From positions 1 through 55,037 of the forward strand of contig NZ_BAAAUX010000027.1 in assembly GCF_039534165.1 (NCBI RefSeq): DNA of 55,037 bases, read 5' to 3'. Source of the DNA: Saccharopolyspora_D taberi. Its GTDB lineage: Bacteria; Actinomycetota; Actinomycetes; Mycobacteriales; Pseudonocardiaceae. Of this stretch, positions 17,539-24,832 are shown in pieces. Made by a program: the position numbers and the translations under genes. The number at the start of each line of letters is the position of its first letter. Within the stretch, counting starts at the first letter, position 1. The notes under the pieces were generated by a model. That model saw only the letters and a list, made by a program, of their open reading frames with translations, was not told the DNA's origin and did no database searches.

Positions 17539-18022
17539 GGAAGCGATGGAGGACACCGCGCGGTTCCTGCGGTCCGAGTACTCCGACTACGACGTCGTGG
17601 CGGCCCGTCAGGCGCTGGAGGACCGGATCATCGCGCTGGAGATGCCTTCGGCTGTGCCCGTGCGGACCCCGGTCGGACATCCGCACCCGTCGATCGGTGC
17701 TGCCGCTCAGGAAATCACGCCGGACAGGCACGACTGGAGGCTCGACGCGGCGTGCCGCGGCGACGAGCCGGATCAGCTCTTCGTCCGCGGGGGGCAACAG
17801 CGCATGGCCAGGATGGTCTGCTTCGGGTGCCCGGTGCGCACCGAATGCCTCAGCGAGGCGCTGGACAACCGGATCGAGTTCGGTGTCTGGGGCGGCATGA
17901 CCGAGCGGGAGCGGCGTGCGCTGCTGCGTCGTCGGCCCGACGTCCGGTCGTGGAAGGAACTGCTGGAGATGGCCAGGACCGATTCGGAGATCCAGCAGAT
18001 CATCGAAAGCCGAGGGGCCTGA
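17528..18022 (+). CDS. WhiB-like protein with N-terminal extension, coupled to the sigma factor
   Basis: It encodes 164 residues from the GTG at 17528, after AGGAGGGGGG; the start lies inside the sigma gene. A non-WhiB, acidic N-terminal region of about 68 residues is followed by the Wbl domain: C76, C98-x2-C101 and C107 (CFGC, TEC) for a [4Fe-4S] cluster, then GVWGG (119-123) and a basic ERERRALLRRR segment. Wbl proteins bind region 4 of sigma factors (WhiB1 and WhiB7 with SigA). Being encoded on top of an ECF-like sigma gene suggests that this Wbl acts with that sigma factor; that is inference. Confidence 0.87.
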   Translation: MDFEEAMEDTARFLRSEYSDYDVVAARQALEDRIIALEMPSAVPVRTPVGHPHPSIGAAAQEITPDRHDWRLDAACRGDEPDQLFVRGGQQRMARMVCFGCPVRTECLSEALDNRIEFGVWGGMTERERRALLRRRPDVRSWKELLEMARTDSEIQQIIESRGA

Positions 18023-18096
18023 TCACGCAGACCCCGGGCGAGGTCTTCGCCCGCGGCCCCTGCGCTCGCAGGGGAAACCAGTTCCAGGAGGTGACG

Positions 18097-18225
18097 ATGG
18101 ACGAGCAGTGCCCGGTGTGCCGACGCGGGTGCCCGAAGCGTTCCGTGCCCTGGCAGGCGATCGGAGCGCTCGTGACGCTGGTGGTCCAGGTTTGGAACGT
18201 CGTGGCGGGCATCCTGTCCAACTGA
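18097..18225 (+). CDS. Cys-rich 42-residue membrane peptide
   Basis: A very strong CAGGAGGTGA (18084-18093) precedes the ATG at 18097 by 3 nt. The product starts MDEQCPVCRRGCPKRS with C5, C8 and C12, able to form part of a metal or thiol site. A single hydrophobic helix follows (about 19-39, AIGALVTLVVQVWNVVAGI). It is the third gene of the sigma-WhiB operon (74-nt gap) and is closed by a perfect terminator, so it is probably a real small membrane protein. Function unknown; a redox-sensing partner or a small anti-sigma is conceivable. It has no family I recognise. Confidence 0.72.
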   Translation: MDEQCPVCRRGCPKRSVPWQAIGALVTLVVQVWNVVAGILSN

Positions 18226-18229
18226 CCAC

Positions 18230-18263
18230 GGGGCCGGGTTCGGCGGCCGTCGAACCCGGCCCC
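18230..18263 (+). terminator. Perfect 13-bp hairpin terminator of the sigma-WhiB operon
   Basis: Arms 18230-18242 (GGGGCCGGGTTCG) and 18251-18263 pair perfectly around an 8-nt loop, 4 nt after the stop of the small peptide gene. Confidence 0.85.
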
Positions 18264-18361
18264 GGCGATGTCCGGATGTGACAGGGAATCGTCTCGGTCG
18301 ACAGCCGCACGCCCGCCGACGTGCGGACCTCACCGGCGACCGGCCCCGCGAGCCGGACCTC

Positions 18362-18481
18362 CTAGCGGGCGCGGCCCGTGGTCTCCCGGTTGGCCAGCGC
18401 GAAGACCTCCGCCGGGCCGGTCACGTCGAGGAGGTCGACGTCGGGGAAGACCGAGATGACGACGCGGTGCGGAACGGGCAT
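18362..18481 (-). pseudogene. Truncated N-terminus of a GlxA/DJ-1-PfpI regulator
   Basis: Only 39 codons remain: MPVPHRVVISVFPDVDLLDV and then TGPAEVFALANRETTGRAR before a TAG. This is the first strand-helix unit of a DJ-1/PfpI domain (compare the intact regulator at 11279-12280). Nothing downstream on this strand continues the domain. The remnant points away from the isochorismatase remnant on the plus strand, a common pairing for intact genes. Confidence 0.6.
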
Positions 18482-18499
18482 GCACCCATACTCACCACC

Positions 18500-18750
18500 G
18501 CACGTCATGGCCTCAATAAGGACCTCGTGCTGGCCGGGTTCATGACGCACATGTGCGTCAGCTTCACCCCCAGGGCGCCTTCAACCTCGGCTACCGGCCA
18601 ACCGTGGTCGCCGAGGCCACCGCGACCCGGCCGCTCACCGCGCCGGACGGCGGCGAGGTGCCCGCGACCGCGCTCCAGTCCGCGGCGCTGACGACCATCA
18701 CCGACCTGTTCGGACTGGTCGTCCCGACCGCCGACGACCTCGGTTGCTGA
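18500..18750 (+). pseudogene. Frameshifted C-terminal half of an isochorismatase-family hydrolase
   Basis: One frame reads GLNKDLVLAGFMTHMCVSFT, with the family's catalytic Cys in its T-H-M-C context. After a 1-nt frame change near 18573 the protein continues GAFNLGYRPTVVAEATATRP and ends ...VVPTADDLGC. The N-terminal half with the catalytic Asp and Lys is missing. It is therefore decayed. Confidence 0.7.
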
Positions 18751-18782
18751 GCGAGGTGACGATCGGCAGTAGGCGCTTGCCG

Positions 18783-18952
18783 GTCAAGGCCGTGAACGCG
18801 ATGGACGCCCGGCCGGGCGCCGCAACCTCGTCACCGCAGGCGCCACCGACGACGTCTGCACCGCCCACCCGACGCTGACCGCCGCTGCGGGAGGGCCGCA
18901 ATGTCCCGCTCGCAGCGGTCGCAGCGGGCTGACCACCGACGGCGAGGTCCCA
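18783..18952 (+). pseudogene. Second isochorismatase-family fragment, several frameshifts
   Basis: In shifting frames the stretch reads VKAVNAMDA, then GRRNLVTAGATDDVCTAHP, then EGRNVPLAAVAAG followed by a stop. This matches the segment around the catalytic Cys of YcaC-type isochorismatases (consensus NLVIAGVTTDVC). At least two frame changes are needed. It is a degraded copy distinct from the one just upstream. Confidence 0.55.
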
Positions 18953-18997
18953 GTACGCAGGACGTCGAGCGCGCCTTCCACCGCCACGCCGACGACC

Positions 18998-20059
18998 TCA
19001 GCGCCTGACCTTCTCCTCCACCGCGAGCGCCGCGGCTGCGGCGGGACCCTCGGCGCGAGCGGTGATCCGCCCGGACCGGATGCGGACAGCGGTCTCGGTC
19101 GCGTCGCTCACGGCGGGCACGCCCGCCGCGGCGGCCAGCGCGCCCGTCTCGTCGCAGACGACCTGGAGGTCCGGCCAGGCCGGCTCGGGGAACGCCTGCC
19201 GGAGGCAGCCGCCGAGCTCGGCGAGGGTGAGCCGCGCCAGCGGCCCGAGCTCGGCCGGATCGCCGGTGACCAGGACCGCCGTAACCGGCGAGCCGGGCGG
19301 AGCGAGGCGCGCGGCTTCCTCGGCGGCCGTCAGCCGGTGCAGGCCGAGGACGACGAGCACGCCGTCGCCGTCGAGCCGCGCGGGCCGCTCCCGCACCAGG
19401 TCGATCGCGTTCGGTGGTGACCAGGGCTCGTCGGCGGGGTGCGCGGGCGGCACCGCGGCCGGGGGTGCCCAGTAGTCGTTGAGCGCGAGCCCGGCGAGCC
19501 GTTCGCACGCGCTGATGACGTCGAAGGGCTCGACGAAACCGGGTGCGGCGTCGGCGAGCCTGCTCGCGCCGTGCAGCGTGATGAGCACCGTCTCGGCCAT
19601 CCGGACCAGCCGCGCGGGCGGAGCACCGGGCGCGGGTTCGGGTGGGCTGAGCCGTTCCAGCGCCAGCGAGAGCAGCAGCGCGTCGAGCTTCAGCAGCTGG
19701 GTGAACGGGGTGCGGATGCGTTCGTCGGCGCGGACTTCCGACATCAGGTCGGCGCCGGGAGCCGGGAGCCGGGCGACCCACGCGCGGGCGAACGCGCCCA
19801 GGGCTTCCTCCGCGTTTCGGCCCGTCTGCGGCTGCGGAGCTCGCTCCGCGTTCTCGGCGAGATCGGCCAGGACGGCGAAGTAGAGGGCCCGCTTGCCGGG
19901 GAAGTTCGAGTAGACCGCGCCTCGGGTGAGCTCGGCGCGTTCGGCGATGGTGTCGATCCGGGCGTCGCGGAAACCGCGTTCGGCGAACTCGTCCCGCGCG
20001 GCGGCCAGCACCCTGGCGCGGTTGCGCTGCTGCGTCTGCGCCCTGCTGAGCCGGGCCAT
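18998..20059 (-). CDS. TetR-family regulator with thioredoxin/peroxiredoxin-like C-terminal tail
   Basis: It encodes 353 residues from the ATG at 20059 (MARLSRAQTQQRNRARVL), far longer than usual TetR proteins (about 200). The HTH is in residues 1-60 (IAERAELTRGAVYSNFPGKRAL), followed by a ligand domain to about 210. The extra C-terminal part (about 225-350) has GVLVVLGLHRL, LQVVCDETGALAAAAGVP and VRIRSGRIT, which follow the strand order of an AhpC/TSA-thioredoxin fold but without CxxC. It may bind a ligand rather than catalyse redox. It is divergent from the P450 gene with a palindromic operator between them. Confidence 0.78.
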   Translation of the reverse strand: MARLSRAQTQQRNRARVLAAARDEFAERGFRDARIDTIAERAELTRGAVYSNFPGKRALYFAVLADLAENAERAPQPQTGRNAEEALGAFARAWVARLPAPGADLMSEVRADERIRTPFTQLLKLDALLLSLALERLSPPEPAPGAPPARLVRMAETVLITLHGASRLADAAPGFVEPFDVISACERLAGLALNDYWAPPAAVPPAHPADEPWSPPNAIDLVRERPARLDGDGVLVVLGLHRLTAAEEAARLAPPGSPVTAVLVTGDPAELGPLARLTLAELGGCLRQAFPEPAWPDLQVVCDETGALAAAAGVPAVSDATETAVRIRSGRITARAEGPAAAAALAVEEKVRR

Positions 20060-20104
20060 CGTCCTCCTTGCGGTCGCCTCCGCCAGCAAGATACGTTCAC
20101 CATC

Positions 20105-20123
20105 CAGATGATGACATCATCTG
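20105..20123. promoter_or_regulatory. 19-bp perfect palindrome, likely TetR operator
   Basis: CAGATGATG-A-CATCATCTG lies in the 85-bp gap between the TetR start (20059) and the P450 start (20145). The perfect symmetry and position suggest that the TetR protein represses itself and the P450 gene from here. Confidence 0.75.
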
Positions 20124-20144
20124 CATTGAACATCTGGAGGAGCC

Positions 20145-21305
20145 GTGACCGTTGTCGACCTCGATCTGACCGACCCCGAAGTGCTGCGCGATCCGACCGC
20201 CGCCTACGGCCGCGCGCGGGAGCTCTCGCCGCTGGCGCGGATGTCGGTCCCCGGCATGGCCCCGATGTGGGCGGTGACCCGGTACGAGGAGGCCAGGGCG
20301 ATGCTGGCCGACCCGCGCTTCGAGCTGAGCGAGGAAAGCTTCGCCTTCCGGCCGGAAGTGCCCGAGCACTGCAAGGCGTACCTGCGGACGATGCAGGAGA
20401 TGAACGGCCGCGAGCACACCCGGCTGCGCAGGCGGGTGGCCCCCGCGTTCACCCCGCGCCGGGCCCACCAGTTCCGGCCGCGGATCGAGCGGGCCGTGCG
20501 GCGGCTGCTCGACGCCCTGCCCGGCGAGCCGGTGGAACTGGTCGAGCACTTCGCGCGGCCGTTGCCGATGGACGTGATCTGCGAGCTGGTCGGCATCCCG
20601 GAGTCCGACCGCCCGCAGTGGCGGAGCCACGGCGCCGCGGTCGCGGCCGGGCACGGGCAGAAGCTCACCGAGGCCGTGCCCGCCATCATCGCCGGGGCCG
20701 AGGCGGCGGTGGCCGCCCGCCGCGCCGAGCCCGCCGACGACCTGGTCACGGACCTGCTGCGCGCGGAGGACCAGCTCGACGACACCGAGATCGTCACCCT
20801 GATCTGGAACGTCGTCCTCGCGGGCCAGGTGCCGACCAACCTCATCGCCAACGCCGTCGCCGCCCTGCTCGACCACCCCGACCAGCTCGCGGCGCTGCGC
20901 GCCGACCCCGGGCTGATGCCCTCGGCAGTGGAGGAGCTGATGCGCTGGTGCGGCCCGCAGCTGCTGACCGTGCCGCGCTTCGCGCGCGAGGACGTCGAGA
21001 TCGGCGGGATCCCGGTGCCCGAGGGCGCGATGGTGACGGCGGTGATGGCGTCGGCCAACCGCGACCCGCGCGTGTTCGACGATCCGGAACGGCTCGACCT
21101 GCGCCGTGACGCCGCGCGGCACCTCGGCTTCGCCCACGGACCGCACTTCTGCCTCGGCGCGTCGCTGGCCCGGGTCGAGACGGAGGTCGCGTTGGCCGGG
21201 CTGCTCCGGCGCTTCCCCGGCCTGGCCGCGGCCGGGGAAGCGCAGCGCTCGCCGGACCCGGGCACCGCGCGGCTGACCGCGCTGTCCGTGACCGGCCTCG
21301 GCTAG
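20145..21305 (+). CDS. Cytochrome P450 with atypical I-helix
   Basis: It encodes 386 residues from the GTG at 20145 after GGAGGAG. The K-helix ExxR is E264-R267 (EELMR), and the haem loop is FAHGPHFCLG with Cys336. The I-helix motif, normally AGxET[TS], reads AGQVPT (226-231): the acid is Val, the conserved Thr is replaced by Pro, and the helix appears one residue shorter. This suggests altered proton delivery or substrate-assisted chemistry. It is a soluble bacterial class, probably in secondary metabolism or detoxification. It shares the CTAG stop with the convergent FAD oxidoreductase. Confidence 0.93.
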   Translation: MTVVDLDLTDPEVLRDPTAAYGRARELSPLARMSVPGMAPMWAVTRYEEARAMLADPRFELSEESFAFRPEVPEHCKAYLRTMQEMNGREHTRLRRRVAPAFTPRRAHQFRPRIERAVRRLLDALPGEPVELVEHFARPLPMDVICELVGIPESDRPQWRSHGAAVAAGHGQKLTEAVPAIIAGAEAAVAARRAEPADDLVTDLLRAEDQLDDTEIVTLIWNVVLAGQVPTNLIANAVAALLDHPDQLAALRADPGLMPSAVEELMRWCGPQLLTVPRFAREDVEIGGIPVPEGAMVTAVMASANRDPRVFDDPERLDLRRDAARHLGFAHGPHFCLGASLARVETEVALAGLLRRFPGLAAAGEAQRSPDPGTARLTALSVTGLG

Positions 21306-22381
21306 GCCAGGCCGAAGGTCTCGGCGAACCGGCCGATCGCCAGGTCCTGGCCCTTGATCTGCGAGGTCTGCTCGGCGCCGAGCAGACCGGTCTCGGGCGT
21401 GTAGGTCACGCCGCCCGCCGGGCCGAGCGGGAGCGCGATGCCCGGTGCGGCGGGCTCGTAGGTGGCCAGCTCGCCCTCGCCCGCGATCAGCGCCCGGATG
21501 TTGCCCGCCACCACCGCGGCGTGGTCCCCGGCCGCCCGCGCGAGCTTGCCCTCGGGCAGCGCGGTCAGGTCGCCGACGGCGAAAACCCGTTCCTGGCCGG
21601 GAATCCGCAGCTGCGGGGTCACCTCGACGTGCCCGTCCGGCCTGCGGGCGGCGGCGAGATCGCCGTTCAGGTAGCCGCTGACCGGCGTGACGCCGAAGCA
21701 GCGGAACCAGATGTCGGCGGTGATCTCCCTGCCCGCCCGCGTGGTCGCGGTGAACGTCTTGAGCTCGCCCGGCTGCGACGGCGGGGTGTCGCCCAGGGCG
21801 TCGCCCAGCACCAGCTCGACGCCCAGCTCGTCGAGCTGGCGCCGCAGCTCGGTGCGGACCTCGGCGGGGAACTCGGCCAGGACCTCGGTCGCCGGGTCGA
21901 CGATCGTCACCGGCTTGCCCGGCCACACCGCCTTGATCTCCCCGGCGAGTTCGAGGCCGGCGGGACCGGCGCCGAGCAGCAGCACGTCGTTCGCGCCGAG
22001 CAGCGCCTCGCGGGCGGTGCGCAGCCTCGCCTTGGCCTCGGCGCTGTCGTCGACCTCGGTCTTGGCCGGGAACGGGTAGCCCGATCCGGTCGCCAGCACC
22101 AGGTAGTCGGCGTCGATCCGCTGCCCGGAGCCGACGGTCACGCCGGTCGCGTCGGCGTGCACGACCCGGTCGTGCACCAGCCTGCCGCGCTCCAGCAGCC
22201 GGTCGTAGGGGAAGAAGATCCGGTCGGTCCACTCCGGATCGACGAGCCCGCGCAGCGCGGCGACGTTGTGGACGAACAGGTCCCGGGGCTCGACCAGGAC
22301 GACGTCGGCCACGTCGTCGAGGGCCTTGGCGACGGCGGTGCCGCCGTATCCGCCACCGACGACGACCACGGTCGTGCGCAT
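21302..22381 (-). CDS. FAD-dependent oxidoreductase, AIF/NDH-2-like
   Basis: The 359-residue protein has an N-terminal dinucleotide fold VVVVGGGYGG, a second NAD(P)H-binding fold DVLLLGAGPAGLELAGE (about 135-150), and the FAD motif RVFAVGDLT. It resembles the apoptosis-inducing factor homologous/FSP1-like branch of NADH:quinone reductases. The ATG at 22381 lies 11 nt from a MarR-type operator, and the divergent MarR gene probably controls it. It could transfer electrons to quinones; a link to the neighbouring P450 is possible but not shown. Confidence 0.87.
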   Translation of the reverse strand: MRTTVVVVGGGYGGTAVAKALDDVADVVLVEPRDLFVHNVAALRGLVDPEWTDRIFFPYDRLLERGRLVHDRVVHADATGVTVGSGQRIDADYLVLATGSGYPFPAKTEVDDSAEAKARLRTAREALLGANDVLLLGAGPAGLELAGEIKAVWPGKPVTIVDPATEVLAEFPAEVRTELRRQLDELGVELVLGDALGDTPPSQPGELKTFTATTRAGREITADIWFRCFGVTPVSGYLNGDLAAARRPDGHVEVTPQLRIPGQERVFAVGDLTALPEGKLARAAGDHAAVVAGNIRALIAGEGELATYEPAAPGIALPLGPAGGVTYTPETGLLGAEQTSQIKGQDLAIGRFAETFGLA

Positions 22382-22391
22382 GAAACCACTC

Positions 22392-22438
22392 CTAGTTCGT
22401 AATACATACAGTTGGGATTACGAACTAGATTAGTTCGT
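22392..22438. promoter_or_regulatory. Three TAGTTCGT half-sites between the oxidoreductase and MarR genes
   Basis: Half-sites lie at 22393-22400 (+), 22420-22427 (-) and 22431-22438 (+). Two overlapping symmetries result: CTAGTTCGTAAT / ATTACGAACTAG (arms 22392-22403 and 22417-22428) and the compact palindrome ACGAACTA-GAT-TAGTTCGT (22420-22438). The second is a classic MarR operator shape. The cluster covers the divergent promoters. Confidence 0.8.
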
Positions 22439-22469
22439 GCTGCGTACCTCCGTCAACTACAATCGAACG

Positions 22470-22868
22470 ATGACCGATCTCCCGACCGCGATGGTGCGGA
22501 TGGCGCACCTGGTGAACCACGTGTTCGCCGAGGTCAGCCGGGACCACGACCTGACCCCGCAGCAGGCCCAGCTGATGTGCCAGCTGATCGCCGGGCCGGT
22601 CGGGATGGGCGAGCTGACCCGGTTGATGCGGCTGGAGAAGTCGAGCATGTCCGGCCTGGTCGACCGGGTTGAGCGCCGAGGTCTGGTCGAGCGCGTGCGC
22701 GACACGTGCGACCGGCGCGCGTACCGGATCGAGCTCACCGAGGACGGGGTCCGGCTCGCGAACAAGTCGCACGAGGGCGTGATCGCCGAGCTGGAGCGGC
22801 GGGCCGCGAGCCTCACCGACGAGGAGCGGGACGCGCTGACCGCCCTCCTCGGGAAGGTCCTGGACTGA
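22470..22868 (+). CDS. MarR-family transcriptional regulator
   Basis: It encodes 132 residues starting MTDLPTAMVRMAHLVNHVF (ATG 22470); the upstream in-frame start at 22437 would lie inside the operator. The winged helix is in residues about 30-105, with LTRLMRLEKSSMSGLVDRVE and the wing RDTCDRRAYRIELTEDG. A Cys in the wing could confer redox sensitivity, as in OhrR-type proteins, but the position is not that of the OhrR sensor Cys. It most likely represses itself and the divergent FAD oxidoreductase gene. It ends 2 nt before the convergent AlkZ-like gene. Confidence 0.9.
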   Translation: MTDLPTAMVRMAHLVNHVFAEVSRDHDLTPQQAQLMCQLIAGPVGMGELTRLMRLEKSSMSGLVDRVERRGLVERVRDTCDRRAYRIELTEDGVRLANKSHEGVIAELERRAASLTDEERDALTALLGKVLD

Positions 22869-22870
22869 TC

Positions 22871-24001
22871 TCAGGCGTGCGGCCCGGCGGAAACGGCGCC
22901 GATCGTCAGCCGCGGGCGGGCTTCCAGGAACGCGCCGATGCGCTCGACCTGCTCGTCCAGCGCCGAGCGGTGCGCGGCGGTCAGCCGTCCCAGCGGTTCC
23001 ACCGCGATGTCGACCTTCCGGCCTGATCTCCGCTGGTGCCAGACCCCGGCGGCGGTGCCGCCGACCAGCAGCACCGGGAAGTTCCCCGCCTGCCCCCTCG
23101 CCAGCGCGCGTTCCGCGGCCCTGCCGGGGAACACGCGCTCCCGAGGATGGCATCCGACCGCGTAGGCGTCGAAGTACGGCAGGAGCCGCACACCGCCTGG
23201 CTCGTGGTCGAAGTCCTCGTCCCCGGCCAGCACCCAGGACACCTCGCCCTCGACGTCCACCTCGCGCAGGTCGAGCGCCCCGAACGCCTGCTCCGCCCAC
23301 CGCTCCGGCGCGGCCAGCCACCGCGCGAAGTGCGCCGGTGTCGCCGGGCCGTAGCCGCGCAGGTAGCGGCGGGCGAGCTCGGCGACCGCGGTTTCCGAGG
23401 GCATGGGGCGGAATCCCGGCAGCCAGCGGCGCGGGCTGGTGTAGGTGACCTTTCGCCCCCGGTTCGGGCCGAAGCACAGCGCGCCCCGGTGCGCCGCGGT
23501 TCCCACGGCCTGCCGCCACCGCGGCCACCTGCCCTGGAACGCGGGCATCACCAGGTCACCCGCCCAGGAACCGGTCGCGGCGACCACGGCCTCGGTCAGC
23601 TCGTCGACCGTCAGCTCGGCGTCGGCCAGCGCGCCGTCGATCGCCGCGACGACCTCGTCGGTCTGCTCCGGAGTCAGCCGCACCCCGTCCGGCATCGGGT
23701 TGCGGCCCGGGACCGCCGAGAGCGCGCCTGTCCACATTGGAAGGTCGCGCGCGGGGAGCAGGTGCGCCGTGCCGCGTGGGCCGAAGGTCTTGACCAGGAC
23801 ACGTTCCGTCCACAGCGCTTCCCAGACGTCGGCCCGCGTCGTACTGCTGGTCCGAAGCCCGACGGACAGCTCGGCGGCGGACAGGATCTGGGCGTGCGCG
23901 CCGCTGACCGCGGCGACGGCGTCCACGACGTCGTGAGCGGGTTCGAGCAGGCCGTGGCGGTGCAGACGCCGCGCGTGGACGCGGTTCCAGGTCAACTTCA
24001 T
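22871..24001 (-). CDS. Winged-helix DNA-binding protein, AlkZ-like (HTH_42) family
   Basis: The 376-residue protein has the family's pattern: GAHAQILSAAELSVGLR near residue 35, a FGPRGTAHLLPARDLPMW segment, RYLRGYGPATPAHFARWL (about residue 215) and a C-terminal GVWHQRR motif. The family includes AlkZ, which unhooks interstrand crosslinks and bulky adducts in Streptomyces antibiotic clusters, and paralogues of unknown target. The catalytic QxQ of AlkZ is only partly recognisable (AQIL), so glycosylase activity is uncertain. The ATG at 24001 is the only good start. Confidence 0.8.
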   Translation of the reverse strand: MKLTWNRVHARRLHRHGLLEPAHDVVDAVAAVSGAHAQILSAAELSVGLRTSSTTRADVWEALWTERVLVKTFGPRGTAHLLPARDLPMWTGALSAVPGRNPMPDGVRLTPEQTDEVVAAIDGALADAELTVDELTEAVVAATGSWAGDLVMPAFQGRWPRWRQAVGTAAHRGALCFGPNRGRKVTYTSPRRWLPGFRPMPSETAVAELARRYLRGYGPATPAHFARWLAAPERWAEQAFGALDLREVDVEGEVSWVLAGDEDFDHEPGGVRLLPYFDAYAVGCHPRERVFPGRAAERALARGQAGNFPVLLVGGTAAGVWHQRRSGRKVDIAVEPLGRLTAAHRSALDEQVERIGAFLEARPRLTIGAVSAGPHA

Positions 24002-24038
24002 CCGGCGACGGTAGGCGGTATCCAGGTCAGATCATGTC

Positions 24039-24088
24039 CCAAATCCTGGGCTCAACGGGTGAACGGGAATCGAGCGCTCCAAATCCTG
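24039..24088. repeat. Two CCAAATCCTG copies 40 bp apart upstream of the Crp-family gene
   Basis: The 10-mer occurs at 24039-24048 and 24079-24088, about four helical turns apart, in the 113-bp gap upstream of the Crp-family gene. It may be an operator pair; there is no palindrome in it. Confidence 0.4.
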
Positions 24089-24114
24089 CGCGCATCCGGG
24101 CACGATGATCGATC

Positions 24115-24753
24115 GTGGGCAGCGCGGACAAGGGGCGGGCGGCACTCCGGGCGATCGGCAGACCGGTCTCCTTCCGGCGCAGCGAGCGGTTGATCGCGCT
24201 CGGCGACCGGAGCGAGGACGTCGTCCTGCTGCTCGGCGGACTGGTGAAGGCGGTCCTGTCCGACCACCGCGGATCGGTGACGGTGACCGGCCTGTTCGGC
24301 GCAGGCGACGTGGTGGGCGAGGTGGGCGTGCTGCGCCGGTGCGCACGCACGGCCGACATCGTCGGCCTGCGCCCGGGCACGGCTGTGCGGGTGCCCGCCG
24401 CGGACTTCCTTCGGTTGCAGGAGCAGGACCGTGACGTCCGCGTGCTGCTCGACGAGGCCGCGTGGAAGCGCCAGCGCTACGCCGACGACCGGCAGCTGTC
24501 CCAGACCCGCGGCCTGCCCGCGCGGGTGGCGATGTTCCTGCTCGGATGGGCGAAGGAGCACGGCGAGCAGCGGCCGGACGGCCTGCACATGTCCGGCCTG
24601 AGCCAGCGCGACATCGCCGAGGGCGTCTGCGCGGCGGCCCAGAGCGTCGAGACCGTCCTCCAGGAGCTGCGGCGGGACTCGCTGCTGGAAACCGGCCGCC
24701 TGCGGTACCGCCTGCCCGACCCGGCGGCGATCGAATCGAAAATCTCCGGGTAG
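24115..24753 (+). CDS. Crp/Fnr-family regulator with intact cyclic-nucleotide phosphate cassette
   Basis: It encodes 212 residues from the GTG at 24115. The N-terminal cNMP-binding domain carries a phosphate-binding cassette VGEVGVLRRCARTADI with Glu69 and Arg78 in the positions that hold cAMP in E. coli Crp. A dimerisation helix (about 110-140) leads to an HTH with LSQRDIAEGVCAAAQSVETV. There are no Cys for an Fnr cluster. The next genes encode a cyclase-like protein and a P-loop protein, so a locally produced cyclic nucleotide is a plausible ligand. It may act on the near-palindrome at 24755-24768. Confidence 0.85.
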   Translation: MGSADKGRAALRAIGRPVSFRRSERLIALGDRSEDVVLLLGGLVKAVLSDHRGSVTVTGLFGAGDVVGEVGVLRRCARTADIVGLRPGTAVRVPAADFLRLQEQDRDVRVLLDEAAWKRQRYADDRQLSQTRGLPARVAMFLLGWAKEHGEQRPDGLHMSGLSQRDIAEGVCAAAQSVETVLQELRRDSLLETGRLRYRLPDPAAIESKISG

Positions 24754-24754
24754 T

Positions 24755-24768
24755 CCCGGATATCTGGG
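24755..24768. promoter_or_regulatory. Near-palindrome between the Crp-family and cyclase-like genes
   Basis: CCCGGATATCTGGG differs from perfect symmetry at one base pair. It begins 2 nt after the Crp-family stop and 65 nt before the next start. It could be the operator for the cyclase-NTPase pair. Confidence 0.4.
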
Positions 24769-24832
24769 AGAAACCACCGGCGCCGCGCGACCAGACTGTC
24801 CGCGCGGACGGGGAAACCATGCGGAGGGGACC

